Below are positions 26,301 to 36,567 of a stretch of DNA of 64,000 nucleotides, one piece after another. Position numbers and translations under genes: made by a program. The notes under the pieces were generated by a model. The model saw nothing but the letters and a program-made list of their open reading frames with translations. It did no database searches and was not told the origin of the DNA. Position 1 is the stretch's first letter. Every line of letters starts with the position of its first letter. Source of the DNA: Gremmenia infestans (lineage: Eukaryota; Ascomycota; Leotiomycetes; Helotiales; Hamatocanthoscyphaceae); assembly GCA_032629725.1 (NCBI GenBank), contig JAFEVB010000007.1, forward strand, positions 1,116,001-1,180,000, in the 5' to 3' direction.

Positions 26301-26781
26301 TGGGGCGACATATTCGTCTTCATGATCCCGATATCCGTGCTCGTAACTACACTTTCCCTCCTCCTCGCCTTCAGCAAACTCATCCGCGCCATCTTATCCT
26401 TCGCCTTTAACATCTCCTGGGTAAATGGAAATTTTGTCCCCTATCCGATTTTTTTGCCTTATGTTGAGACCAGCGAATATCGTATCATGAAGAGCTTCTG
26501 GCTCTTGCTTGCACTTTTTAATAGCAGGCATTATGTTACTTACTAGTCCGCCGCAGACTTACCTCATAACGCACACGCCGGCCTACATTTCGTGGCGCGA
26601 GACAAGGTTTACGAGTAAGAAGCTGCATGAGGAGCAGAGAGCGAGGGTTGGGGAAATGAAGATGAAGGCGTTGGAGAGGGCGGTGGAGGAGGCGAAACGA
26701 CGGGTTGCGGAGGGTGTTGGGGATGATGGGAAGGGGAGGAGGGAGAGGAGTAGTCTAGGAAGTAGGTTTGAAGATGTATGA
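23364..26781 (+). CDS. CorA-like Mg2+ transporter family protein, eleven exons, frameshifted in exon 1
   Basis: Exons: 23364-23965, 24019-24217, 24266-24309, 24358-24764, 24812-25002, 25095-25330, 25390-25893, 25947-26064, 26129-26142, 26220-26420, 26557-26781. The protein has the fungal CorA-like layout: a long soluble part with MPYLHWETDRRR, RRTLDQSYYWTLKDT and VDQLWMWVLDE; a coiled-coil run (LKDLLDLKQQQAG); then two C-terminal membrane spans, with the CorA signature GMN (FFTGVFGMNA) at the end of the first. This group is usually labelled Mg2+ transporter, though the large N-terminal part suggests other roles. Exon 1 contains an 11 bp perfect tandem duplication (23685-23706) that shifts the frame and would end translation at 23750. 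Without it the exon set closes exactly at 909 residues. All later junctions keep phase. Confidence 0.85.
23685..23706 (+). repeat. 11 bp perfect tandem duplication in coding exon
   Basis: The unit GGTGCTCTGGA occurs twice with no gap. It lies inside exon 1 of the CorA-like gene and moves the frame by two. Confidence 0.95.
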
Positions 26782-28857
26782 GATGGGGATGGGAATAGGG
26801 ATGTTGAGGGGTGAGGTGAGTGTGTAGATGGGTAGGTACGAGTAGGAATCCTTTGATACAGTAACGTTAGATCTTGATTTTACTTGATTCGAGATTCGCT
26901 CATGCATAACATTCTTTTATATACTATGACAGATACACAGAGAGACAGCACAACAAGCTTTGCCATCGAACTGTACGACATAATTCGGAGTAATAAGGCA
27001 AGGATGGAAAGTAGCGATAGGTAGGAATTAGAGGGAGGCTGCCGAGCTGATCATCTCTGTCAGACTCGTACTCGTACTGTAACACATTCCTTCAAGACTT
27101 TATATAGGAGCTGAGGGTGTGGCTTCGCTTGAGTTGTACATGGAAGAAAGGTGATTTGTGTGTGGGGTTTCATTTTGAGATGGATGGATGATACTGGGGA
27201 GGAGGCGATTTATAAAAGGAGGGGAAGAGTGAGGGGGAGAGTGTAAGGGAGAGTATATTTATTGGTTTGAGGGTTGGGTTTGGTTTGGTTTCGTGAGGGT
27301 GGATGGGTGGGAAAGAGGGTACACTTTGGCGAGGATATGGATATTTGCTTTCGTCAAAATGACCAATACCGGAGCCATCCATAAAGTTATTTAGAATTAG
27401 GCTCTCCACCACAAAAGTATATATATCCTCAGCTCTAGATTAAGGTATTTACGCGACGATTCGCAACCACCTACACCGATAACCTTCTACTCCTCCTATA
27501 AGACGTCGAACCAGTAGCTAAATAGTCTTACATGCTTTCAATTCGTAGTTTAACCTACAAGATCAGGTCATGATGCAGATGCTACTCCCTCTCCTAGAGA
27601 CCGCGAAAGAGTTGGGGAAAGGAAACATCACACCACACCACTTGTGGATGCGACTTTCATGATCGACAACTACTCGTATGTGTTTAAAGATACGACGAAG
27701 TATACAGACATAAGTCATAGATAGAAGAGAAGAAAAGTCGGACTTCCACCAACTCTATCTGAAACTCTGGAATACGCGAGAGCTATTCCTAACACCATAC
27801 ATATGCAACCCAACCCAGAAGCAACGACATCTGCATCGATTTGACGCAGACATCGGCTCCAGAACCCATTTTCAGGGAAGGATGGGACACAAGAGGAAAG
27901 TACAAGCAAGCACCTTCCCGAAACACACTGGATCTGATATGAATACTATCGGCGCACGCATACATACCGGGAGAATGTACCGGATGCCGCGAATGAAATG
28001 TACGGGGACCCGGGGATTAATACGGAGGTAGGTACTGGATATACTTTACTGTACCTCGTACTGTACATGTACCTCGTAAGACGGGAAAGACAGATGAAAG
28101 ACAGGAAAACCATAGGTAGGTATCGTATCCTTCATCACGCAGCTAGCCAGCGTGGATGTGCTGTGTTGATGATCCTATTGCCATTGTTGAAGGGTTTCTT
28201 TCGGGAATTGATTATTGGTCAAGAGTGTGGAGTTGAAGGTTTAGTTTACCAGTAGCTGAAGTCTGGAAGTGTGGAGGTGAAGAGAGTGGGACTTTCTGGC
28301 GGCTCTCCTTGGCAATTTCCCCAGATTCAGGTTCAGCCAAGATTAAGATCAACATCAACATCAACATCTGTCACTACGGTATTCAATACCTACCTGCATC
28401 TGCTTTTCTTCCTATTGAGAAGCTGATATCTACCTATTACCTATATATATCTTTTACAAGATTCCATCTGTGGATATTATAATTACGGCTACAGTACCAA
28501 CCAAGTCATCTACGTCAGCACTTATATTGGTACCTACGTAGCGTAGTTGAGGTTGAAACAATCTGCGGCTGCTAAAAAAAGGTAAGACAAAGGCATAAGG
28601 TAAGGTACCGGTACGGTACTGATACAGTACTAAGGTATCCTATACTCCGACTCGGTACAAATCCAAGATCTGACCTCTTGACCTCTTCTTGCGAGGAACC
28701 GGAAGCAAAATAAATAATAAATGATACAAAGTAGATTTTCCAATTCAAGTACCCCCGGCCCCGTTCTGGTGGCGTGTCATTACACCCGAGTACTGTAATC
28801 ACCAAAACCTGCATCCTACCCCTACTCCCCTTCCCCCCCCCCAAAACAGCCCGACCA
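26782..28857. other. Gene-free stretch, about 2.1 kb
   Basis: Contains purine-rich low-complexity sequence (about 27170-27340, GGGA/GGTT-rich) and several GTACC/GGTAC-rich palindromic patches (28020-28080, 28590-28640). There is also a short ATCAACATCAAC run near 28350. No coding region, RNA gene or element is recognised. Confidence 0.5.
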
Positions 28858-29954
28858 ATGGCGAGCCAATCCACCCACCACTCGACGACGGGCATCGTTA
28901 CAGGACATGCTACAGCAACAGCAACATCAACCTCAAACATTAATATCTCACGTCCAGTCGCCAATTCATCCGCCGCTGCAAGCGATCCCGCACCCGCTAT
29001 CAACGCCCATGAAATGAGCGTCCTGGATTCCGCAAAGATACCTGGCGCTGGTTGGCACAGTGGTGGTGCTGGTCTCCTCAACGACATCTCCATCCCCGAA
29101 TCCTCCTCCCTAGACCCATCATTCCCCTCGCAACCCAGCGCAGAAATGCCGGGCGACGAGAACACGAGACCGGAACATGTCGCCGCGTTACCCAATACTG
29201 GCAGCGCCGGATTAATATCCAACGAGCCCTTATCTACGAGCAATAACGCCGCAGCAACAACAACGACGACATCGAACACAACGCCACCACCGGCACAGGT
29301 ATCTAGAGTGGATTCACTGGCTATCGGACCTTCGACAGAGGAGGCACCGATCGCACCGGTTGTTTCGCACAGCGTCGAGGCGGGACCGGTGCTCGTTATA
29401 ACGCTGCTTCTCACATCTGGGGCGAGGCATCCGTACAAGATCGACGAGCGATACTTGACGAAGCGCAATGTGAACGTGCCGGGCGTGACGACGGCGGGGA
29501 GGAAGGATCCGTATAGCATCAGTGTGTATACGTTGAAGGAGCTCATATTACGGGAGTGGAGGGACGAATGGGAGGTTCAGCCTAGTAGTCCGAGCAGCAT
29601 ACGATTGATTTACTTTGGTCGGCTTTTGGATGATAATACGCCGTTGAAAGGTATGTTTATGTTTATGTTCATGTTTCCCTTGATTCTATTCCACTATTCC
29701 ACCATTCCACCCATTACATTACATCCCATTTCATCGAGATGAAAGAACCCGACCGAAAGGACATTGCCTAAATCTAGACTGACTTTTGCTGGTGTTTAGA
29801 TTGTAAATTCAACGAGAAAGAAGCGAATGTAGTGCACATGACAGTCCGTCCTCAAGACATAGTCGATGAAGAAGACGCATCCAAATCTAAGGGGGGAGGG
29901 CGCGATAGAGACGGGAATGAAAGCACCGCTGGCTGCAGATGCATTATTCAGTAG
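28858..29954 (+). CDS. UBL3-like membrane-anchored ubiquitin-fold protein with CaaX box
   Basis: Exons 28858-29650 and 29800-29954 give 315 residues. The first half is low-complexity Ser/Thr/Ala/Pro-rich and likely disordered. The second half (from about residue 175) is a ubiquitin-like fold of the Rad60-SLD/UBL3 type: VLVITLLLTSGARHPYKI, YSISVYTLKELILREW, SIRLIYFGRLLDDNTPLK and, after the intron, CKFNEKEANVVHMTVRPQ. The protein ends CRCIIQ: CIIQ is a CaaX prenylation box and the Cys two residues before could be palmitoylated. UBL3/MUB proteins are tethered to membranes this way rather than conjugated. The intron (149 bp) falls in AAA-G, inside the ubiquitin-like domain. An in-frame Met at 28774 would add 28 residues; I prefer 28858. 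A 324-codon frame on the other strand is a shadow. Confidence 0.85.
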
Positions 29955-31186
29955 CCCGACCACACTCCATTTCCACTTCGTCATCCAGTCCCACTTCCAC
30001 TTCCAGCTTTTACGTCTACGTCTACGTCTCCTTCCATCTTCTCACCTACCTATATCAAAGCTTTTGGCATACTCCCTCCCTCTCTCTCCTGTTAGTTGGA
30101 GACAGACGCAAAGGATGCGATGGACGACTGGGGGCGTGCCGGTTTTAGAGGCGTTTAGGGGTTTGGGATTTAATTTGATATGATGGGCTTGGTTGCTTGG
30201 TACGTGGGTTGGGATTTGTAGTATGGGATATGGATGGATATGGACATGGTCATTCATTTGAAACTTGAATCGAAACAAAGGACGGAAGGAAGCTATTTCA
30301 TGAAACCTGACATTTACAGGTGAGGATTGATTCACAATTGATTGATAGATATGGTAGTAGCTGAGGGTGGTTGGTTGTGGCAGTGGTAGTGGAGTGGGAG
30401 TGTATACTTAGGAAGCAAGCAAGCGCTGGATGGAAGCGATGGATGGATAAATGGATGACGTTATATATTGTATGCATTTGTACAAGGAAAGATGGGAAAG
30501 AAATGGAATGGAATGAAATGACCGACTTGATCGTGTCTAGCGATTAATGGATGAGCGAGCGAGCGGTTTTCAATTATTTTCTGGGATTGGATGGAAGGGA
30601 AGGCGGGTGCTTGTATAGAATGGTATGGAATGGAATGGAATGAATGGAATGATATACAATTTTTGAATCTGTCTATTTGTTCGCTTGCTTGCTTGCTTGC
30701 TATTGGGTAATGTGATATTGTGATGGAGGATATATGAGAAGGGATTTCGAGGTAGATGGATGTGTTCTGCGGTACTGTAGGGATTATGGAAAGGTCTTGC
30801 TTGATGTTAAAGCGTATAGGAAAAGTAGAAGTGTAAGGATAGTGTATGGATTACTTGCTTACGAGACTAGAGTGAAGTGGAGAGGGGATGGATTTCGAAG
30901 TTGGTTTGGTGGGGGGGGGGCGGTATGTAGGTAGCTATTGTATGCTTGCTGTCTGTTCACTATCGGTATAAAGCGGAGGGTAAACAGAAGAAGCTTATTT
31001 CGTAGCTACTAGCAAGTCTATGGCACATATCATATCATACCATCTGCCCTCAACGCCTGGCCGGACCGCTCTCTCACCCATGCCAAACCGCCATCAATCT
31101 ATGATCGTACAATCCCTTCTCTCTCCACTCCGCTCTCCTTGTCATCTGCACCTTCGCCAGACAGCAATAGCACGTAGCCATCTCAT
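29955..31186. other. Gene-free stretch with simple repeats
   Basis: About 1.2 kb between convergent genes. It holds GGAAT/GAATG-rich runs (30500-30525 and 30619-30652) and a GCTT run (30681-30701). The open frame 30734-30934 has no recognisable content. Confidence 0.6.
30619..30701. repeat. GGAAT-type and GCTT simple repeats
   Basis: Repeated GGAATGGAATG units followed, 30 bp on, by five GCTT units. Confidence 0.8.
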
Positions 31187-31857
31187 CTACTGCATCCGAA
31201 CCTTCCTCTCAACCTCGTCATGAAATCCAACCACGCCCCTCATCTCATCGCCCAAAAACACATCCTCCCACCCCATCTCCGCCTCCCTGCCCTGCAGAAT
31301 CTCCTCATGCACACCCCCCCTACTGCCCCCTAGCACCGCAGGCCGCCACTCCCCCTCCCGCGTGATCTTCAGCTCCATGCCGCGGCGGATCGGCTCGCTG
31401 ATGCCGAACGTCCGGCGCAGGCCCTCCATCTTCAGCGCGTGCTGCGTTGCTTGCCAGTTGGCGAGCCGGGCTTCGAGGGGGTGCGCTGAGTCCAGGGGTG
31501 CCGAGTTGGTGGATGTGGAGGACGTGGTGGAGAGGGTGGAAAGGGGAGTGGGACCCACGCCTGACCGGAGGGTGTCGTATAGCCCGGGGGCGGAGGGCGC
31601 GGATGGGGTCGAGGTTAGGTGCGAGTGTGTGGTTGCGTGGGTGGAGGCGGGGGTTATGCGCATTGACTAGGGGAGGGTGTTAGTTCTGTGTTTTGGGATG
31701 AAGAGGATGTCGTATGTGGGATGTTGAGGGGGTGGTTAGAAGGGAAGTAGCTTGTTGAGCCTTGGAGAGGTGGGAGATGTTAAATGGAGCTTTGGGGATG
31801 CAATCGTTTTGCAGGAGCGAGCTTGTGTGTATTATAGGAGCTTTTCTTGCTTACCAT
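31187..31857 (-). CDS. UMP1: Proteasome maturation factor UMP1
   Basis: The body (31666-31187) holds the UMP1 signature: GLYDTLRSG near the N-terminus, then HPLEARLANWQATQHALKM and LRRTFGISEPIRRGMELKI, then a C-terminal VHEEILQGRE..MGWEDVFLGDE segment. UMP1 is a chaperone built into half-proteasomes and degraded as the first substrate of the finished 20S core. Just before the first Met of the body there is a strong AACTAACACC branch site and a CTCCCCTAG acceptor. Upstream at 31857-31855 an ATG is directly followed by GTAAGC. I therefore infer a 188 bp intron (31854-31667) with a coding exon 1 of just the start codon, giving MSMRITPAS and 160 residues. Without that exon the protein starts at 31663 (158 residues). 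Confidence 0.88.
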
Positions 31858-32121
31858 GATGGGCGGTTGGCAGACTTGAGAGTCTTGATGTTGTTCGTTG
31901 AGGAGTTTGGGTCGGAAATGCGCGACGTAGATATGTCGAGCTCTGGGAGATGTTGAAGATGTGTTTGGTTTTGGAGTAGCTGTTGATGATGAAGCTCCAG
32001 GCACGAGGCGGACGTGTAGGGTTGAAATTACGCTAGCGGGTTGAATGCCCGCATCCGGGGAAATCGTTTATTGACTTAATTCGAGCATCACTTCTTTCTC
32101 CTTGTGGCATAATAAGTCGCA
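31858..32121. promoter_or_regulatory. Shared divergent promoter UMP1/ABC ATPase
   Basis: Only 264 bp separates the two divergent start codons, so the promoters overlap. No specific binding motif can be named with confidence. Confidence 0.4.
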
Positions 32122-34443
32122 ATGAGAAGACCGCCAGTGAGACTATTACCACGGTCCGTATCTAGCCGTCGATATGGCACATCTACAACTCGACCACCGA
32201 TAATACGCATTTCCAATGGCACTTTCTACCGCCATCACCCCAACTCCAGCCTCGTATCTACGACTCCCAATCCACCCCTCTTCGAGAACCTCAATTTCGA
32301 ACTCCCGTCTTTTGCTGCCAAGAAAGAATACTGGTCTATTCTCGGCCCTTCGTCTTCTGGAAAGACAACCTTTCTACAAATCCTAGGCGGCAAATATCTT
32401 TCTATCCCACCTACGGCACGATCCTATCCATACCTCGAATCTGACGAGATCGAGAAGAAAGACCACCAATTGCGGAACCCAGAACGGGCTATAAAACATG
32501 TAGGATTCGATGGGGAACAAGGACTTGGCGGACAGGCACCGCAGAGCGCGTATCTAAGTGCCAGATATGAATCACGGAGAGAGGATACCGATTTCAGCGT
32601 ACTGGATTACCTGCAAAGAAATACCGAGTTGAACCCTTCCCAGGATATCGGTGGTAAGAAAATAGATACAGCAAGTTTGGAGCGTGTGATTCAAGACTTG
32701 AGGCTGGAAGATTTGGTTGATATGCCCGTCTCGAATCTCAGCAATGGCCAGACTCGCCGAGCTAGGATTGCTAGAGCATTGCTGGGGAAGCCGGAGGTTT
32801 TGTTACTTGATGAGCCGTTCATGGGACTAGATCCACCGACGCTATTGAGTCTAAGTCCTATGCTGCGCGGTTTGGCTGAGGCGAATGCTCCGAGATTGGT
32901 GTTGTCTCTTAGGCCTCAGGATCCGATTCCGGACTGGATCACCCACCTAGTGTATCTCAAAGGCAATTGTCAAGTTGCATGTAAAGGCGCCAAAGCAAAG
33001 GTCCTGGAGCAAGTGAAGCATGATGTCGGGGCTGTTAAGAATGGTGATATTGAACCCGATTTTCGAATGCCTCTGTATTCCATGAATGGAGTGGGCCGTT
33101 CTCTTACTGAATATGGAGTTATTGATGCCGGCCCGCCTCCAAGTAGTCGTCTCTCTCGTCATAATCATCGAAACCCGTGGAGCGTTATGGTGGATGATAC
33201 TTTTGATATCGAAAGGCTTACGCCTACAGAGCTCCGACGTTACCAGGAAGCAAAAAAAAGATCAGATGAATACCCGGAGAATGTAAGTAAAGATGATGAA
33301 GTAATTCTTGGAATGATTCCTCGAAAAGCTGCCATTGAGACGGCTACTTTAAGTCGAGATGGTTACTTGCTAAAGGATCCTCAACCACCGGAAATTGGCA
33401 GTCCACTCATTGAGATGGAAGGCGCTTCGATTTCTTATGGATCTAAATGTGCGTTGGGCAATTGGAAGCAGGAAGTGAATGGAGAGCTCCGAGACGGTTT
33501 GTGGTGGACTGTGAAGCGCGGCGAGAGATGGGGAATCTTTGGACCAAATGGATCTGGGAAAACAACCATCCTCTCGCTGATATGCTCCGACCATCCCCAG
33601 ACTTATTCTCTCCCTATACGACTATTTGGTCGGTCGCGCCTACCAGAACCAGGCCGGCCTGGAATCTCCATCTTTGACATTCAAGCTCGAATTGGTCATT
33701 CAAGCCCCGAAATTCACAATCACATTCCTCGGTCACTCACTCTTCGTCAAGTCCTAGAAAACGCATGGGCTGATACTTTCCGAGGAGTTCCTAAACTTGA
33801 TGCAGGTGCAAGCGACAAAATAGATGCTTGTCTAAGATGGTTCGAACAAGATTTCCGGCCCGGTGTGGATACCAGCCATGAGTCTGCTGAGGAGCTTCAA
33901 TTGCTGAAATCTCAGAAAAGCCATCTAGCTTCATCAACAATCAAAGCTCAAGTAGAAGCTGAGGTTGAGTCAAGACCAACTTGGGCTGAAGATCTTCTGT
34001 TCGGTGGCTTGCCATTCTCCGCACAACGAGTTGCCCTCTTTCTCAGAGCTATTATCAAACAGCCGGATCTCGTCATATTAGACGAGGCTTTCAGTGGTAT
34101 GGACGATGGGGTGAGAGACCGATGCCTGCTATTTCTTGCCCATGGAGAGGCCAAGATTTTATCTAATGTCACGGCTCACCACACTCAGTCTCCCAAAATA
34201 AGATCTCGGCGACCAAGGTTTGCAGAGTCTGCTATTTCAAAAGCCGGAATGGTCAAGGTAGGCGGGTTGACGAAAGATCAAGCGTTGATTTGTATTAGCC
34301 ATGTTCGCGAGGAGATACCCGGGAGCATCCGGGAATGGATATGTCTCCCAGAAGCGAATACTGGTAAGCCTGCTAGGTTTGGAAGGCTGGATGGCCCGAT
34401 TGAAGGGGACTATAAACGATGGAATGAAATTTGGGGAATGTAA
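32122..34443 (+). CDS. Tandem ABC-type ATPase without membrane domain, likely mitochondrial (YDR061W/ModF-like)
   Basis: A single exon of 773 residues. The N-terminus (MRRPPVRLLPRSVSSRRYGTS) is basic, Ser/Thr-rich and free of acidic residues, like a mitochondrial presequence. NBD1: Walker A GPSSSGKTT (about 75-83), signature LSNGQTRRARIARALL (about 206) and Walker B VLLLDEP. NBD2: Walker A GPNGSGKTT (about 474-482), a degenerate signature (LPFSAQRVALFLRAII) and Walker B LVILDEAFSGMD. There are no transmembrane segments, so it is not a transporter itself. The layout matches the ModF-like soluble ABC proteins of fungi, whose role is unclear. A basic linker separates the two domains (about 330-440). 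Confidence 0.85.
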   Translation: MRRPPVRLLPRSVSSRRYGTSTTRPPIIRISNGTFYRHHPNSSLVSTTPNPPLFENLNFELPSFAAKKEYWSILGPSSSGKTTFLQILGGKYLSIPPTARSYPYLESDEIEKKDHQLRNPERAIKHVGFDGEQGLGGQAPQSAYLSARYESRREDTDFSVLDYLQRNTELNPSQDIGGKKIDTASLERVIQDLRLEDLVDMPVSNLSNGQTRRARIARALLGKPEVLLLDEPFMGLDPPTLLSLSPMLRGLAEANAPRLVLSLRPQDPIPDWITHLVYLKGNCQVACKGAKAKVLEQVKHDVGAVKNGDIEPDFRMPLYSMNGVGRSLTEYGVIDAGPPPSSRLSRHNHRNPWSVMVDDTFDIERLTPTELRRYQEAKKRSDEYPENVSKDDEVILGMIPRKAAIETATLSRDGYLLKDPQPPEIGSPLIEMEGASISYGSKCALGNWKQEVNGELRDGLWWTVKRGERWGIFGPNGSGKTTILSLICSDHPQTYSLPIRLFGRSRLPEPGRPGISIFDIQARIGHSSPEIHNHIPRSLTLRQVLENAWADTFRGVPKLDAGASDKIDACLRWFEQDFRPGVDTSHESAEELQLLKSQKSHLASSTIKAQVEAEVESRPTWAEDLLFGGLPFSAQRVALFLRAIIKQPDLVILDEAFSGMDDGVRDRCLLFLAHGEAKILSNVTAHHTQSPKIRSRRPRFAESAISKAGMVKVGGLTKDQALICISHVREEIPGSIREWICLPEANTGKPARFGRLDGPIEGDYKRWNEIWGM

Positions 34444-34796
34444 ATAGATAAAATATGTTAGGTTCACCGACCTCTCTATTTCGCCATGATTAGAAATATA
34501 TATGAAACAATCAATTTGTACCAAATGGGTTTAGACTTGTCTTTTGTCAAAATAAATAGGAACCCTTTTTCCATTTCCCCAGATCCTCGGTCAAGTGGCT
34601 CTGCTCTGCTGTGCCAAGCCGGCAGCTAACCCCACCCCTATTCGTACTCTACTCTACATCTGACAACAACTTTAAATTCATCTCAATTATATGGCAGTCG
34701 TTTCAACGTCACTACAGCCCTCATGATGTGCCCTCCTTACAAGACATTTTCTCAAACCATCAATGACTGAAATCTCTAGATCTCTAATTCCCAGCC
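34444..34796. other. Intergenic, ABC ATPase to MFS permease
   Basis: About 350 bp between two same-strand genes: 3' end of the first and promoter of the second. Nothing else was seen. Confidence 0.5.
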
Positions 34797-36499
34797 ATGG
34801 AATCCCGCCATACCCCAACCCAAGAGCTCTCCCCAGACTCGAGCTCCCGCTCCCCCTCCAACACCCAATTGACGCCCGATACCGACTCAGATGATTCGGA
34901 CCTCGAGCTGAGCGAGGTGGGCGAGAGCTATAAGTTGCAGCGCCGGTCTAGCGATCTAGAGAAAGTCTGGGATGCGGAGGGCGGGCACGATGATGATGTG
35001 GGGGAAGAGGGGGAATATGGGGATAATAGTGGACGGAGACGCAGAGCTAGTGTCTCGACTGTGCAGTCGTATCAATTGTATACTCCGGATGAGGAACGGG
35101 CTGTTGTGCGAAAATTCGATAGGAAACTTGTGTTATTCGTCGCATTGCTGTATATGCTTTCGTTTCTGGACCGATCAAGTATTTATCCCCCCCAACCTTT
35201 TCAATTGTAGCAGCGAGCTAACAGTCTGGGATAGATATTGGAAATGCCAAAATTGCAGGCCTGGATATAGATCTAGAGCTTGATTCTAATCGATATGAAT
35301 GGGTTATAACGGCCTTTTATATTGCGTATATCTCTTTCGAGTGGATGTCCATATTGTGGAAGATCATCCCTGCGCATATCTACATAACAGCAATCGTCCT
35401 CTCCTGGGGTCTCATTGCCTCGCTCCAAAGCGTCGCAACATCCTTCGCCGGTCTCCTCGTGCTACGCACTCTGCTTGGAATAGGAGAGGCAGGCTTCACA
35501 GGCATCCCATTCTACCTATCCTTCTTCTTCAAGCGCGAAGAACTAGCCCTCAGAACCGGATTTTTCATCTCCGCCGCTCCACTAGCGACCTCTTTCGCAA
35601 GTACTTTGGCATGGGCCATCATCGTCCTCGGAAAACACGGCCCCATTGCCCCTTGGCGCCTCCTCTTCCTCATCGAAGGCTTCCCCAGCGTTCTCGTCGC
35701 CGTCATCGCCTGGAACATAATCCCCGACTCCCCCTCCACAGCACCCTACCTCACCGCGCGCGAAAAACACGTTGCCCGTCTCCGACTCCGGAAATCAAAG
35801 TCCTCTCACTCAAAAAAAGAGAGCAAAAACGGCTTGAACGTAAAAGAAATGCTGTCCACGATCACAGATCCCAAAACCTATATAACGGCCGCTATGTTCT
35901 TCCTCACGAACCTCGCCTTCTCATCCCTGCCCGTCTTCCTACCAACCATCATCCACGAAATGGGCCACTCCCCCAAACTCGCCCAAGCGTTATCCGCGCC
36001 TCCCTACCTACTCGCCTTCCTCGCCGTCCTCCTAACAGCCCACCTGTCCGACAAACACCGTGCCCGCTCCCCCTTTATAATCTTCCACGCGCTACTCTCC
36101 GCGCTCGGCTATGCGCTGATCTGCATCTCGGGCCTCTACGAATGGAATAATTGGATTAGGTACGCGGGCGTGTATCCGGCGGCAGTGGGCTTCTTTAGCG
36201 TGGTTACGATTGTCATTACGTGGTCGATTAATAATCAGGAGGGCGAGAGTAGACAGGGTGCTGGGTTTGCGATGTTACAGATTATTGGGCAGTGTGGGCC
36301 GTTGGTGGGCGTGAGGTTGTATCCGGAAGAGGAGGCGCCGTTTTATGTGCGCGGCATGGGTGTTTGCGCGGGGGCTATGGTGGGCGTTGCTATTCTAGCG
36401 GGGGGCTTGAGGGTTTATCTAAGAAGGAGAAATGGGAGGGTTGAGTATGGGAAAATAGGGGATAGAGGGGGAAAGGAGGCGTTCAGGTATATGCTTTGA
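34797..36499 (+). CDS. MFS permease, anion:cation symporter type (allantoate/nicotinate permease-like)
   Basis: Exons 34797-35178 and 35235-36499 give 548 residues. A long acidic, Ser-rich cytosolic N-terminus (about 1-110) precedes the first span LVLFVALLYMLSFLDRSNIGNAKIAG. The LDRSNIGNA motif is typical of the anion:cation symporter branch. About twelve hydrophobic segments follow. Other marks are RTLLGIGEAGFTGIPFYLSFFFKREE (motif after TM4), the central loop with LRLRKSKSSHSKKES, and TWSINNQEGESRQGAGFAMLQIIGQCGP. Substrate is probably an organic anion such as a vitamin or carboxylate; sequence alone does not settle it. The 56 bp intron splits the Asn codon of DRSN. It is convergent with the next gene, only about 70 bp apart. 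Confidence 0.9.
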
Positions 36500-36567
36500 T
36501 TTCAAGTGAATGATAGAATGAATGTTTCAACAACTTTAGGAAGGGATGAACGAGAGTGTACTCCAAG

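Noticed and set aside
28020..28640. GTACC/GGTAC palindromic patches as possible regulatory hairpins
   Set aside because: Such TACCTAGGTA-like patches recur in many non-coding parts of this window and look like background composition.
28572..29546. 324-codon open frame opposite the UBL3-like gene
   Set aside because: It mirrors the low-complexity first exon. The forward strand continues through a proper splice to a conserved ubiquitin-like domain and CaaX box.
35299..36150. 283-codon plus-strand frame within the MFS gene
   Set aside because: Arg/Pro-rich product of another frame over conserved membrane spans; clearly a shadow.
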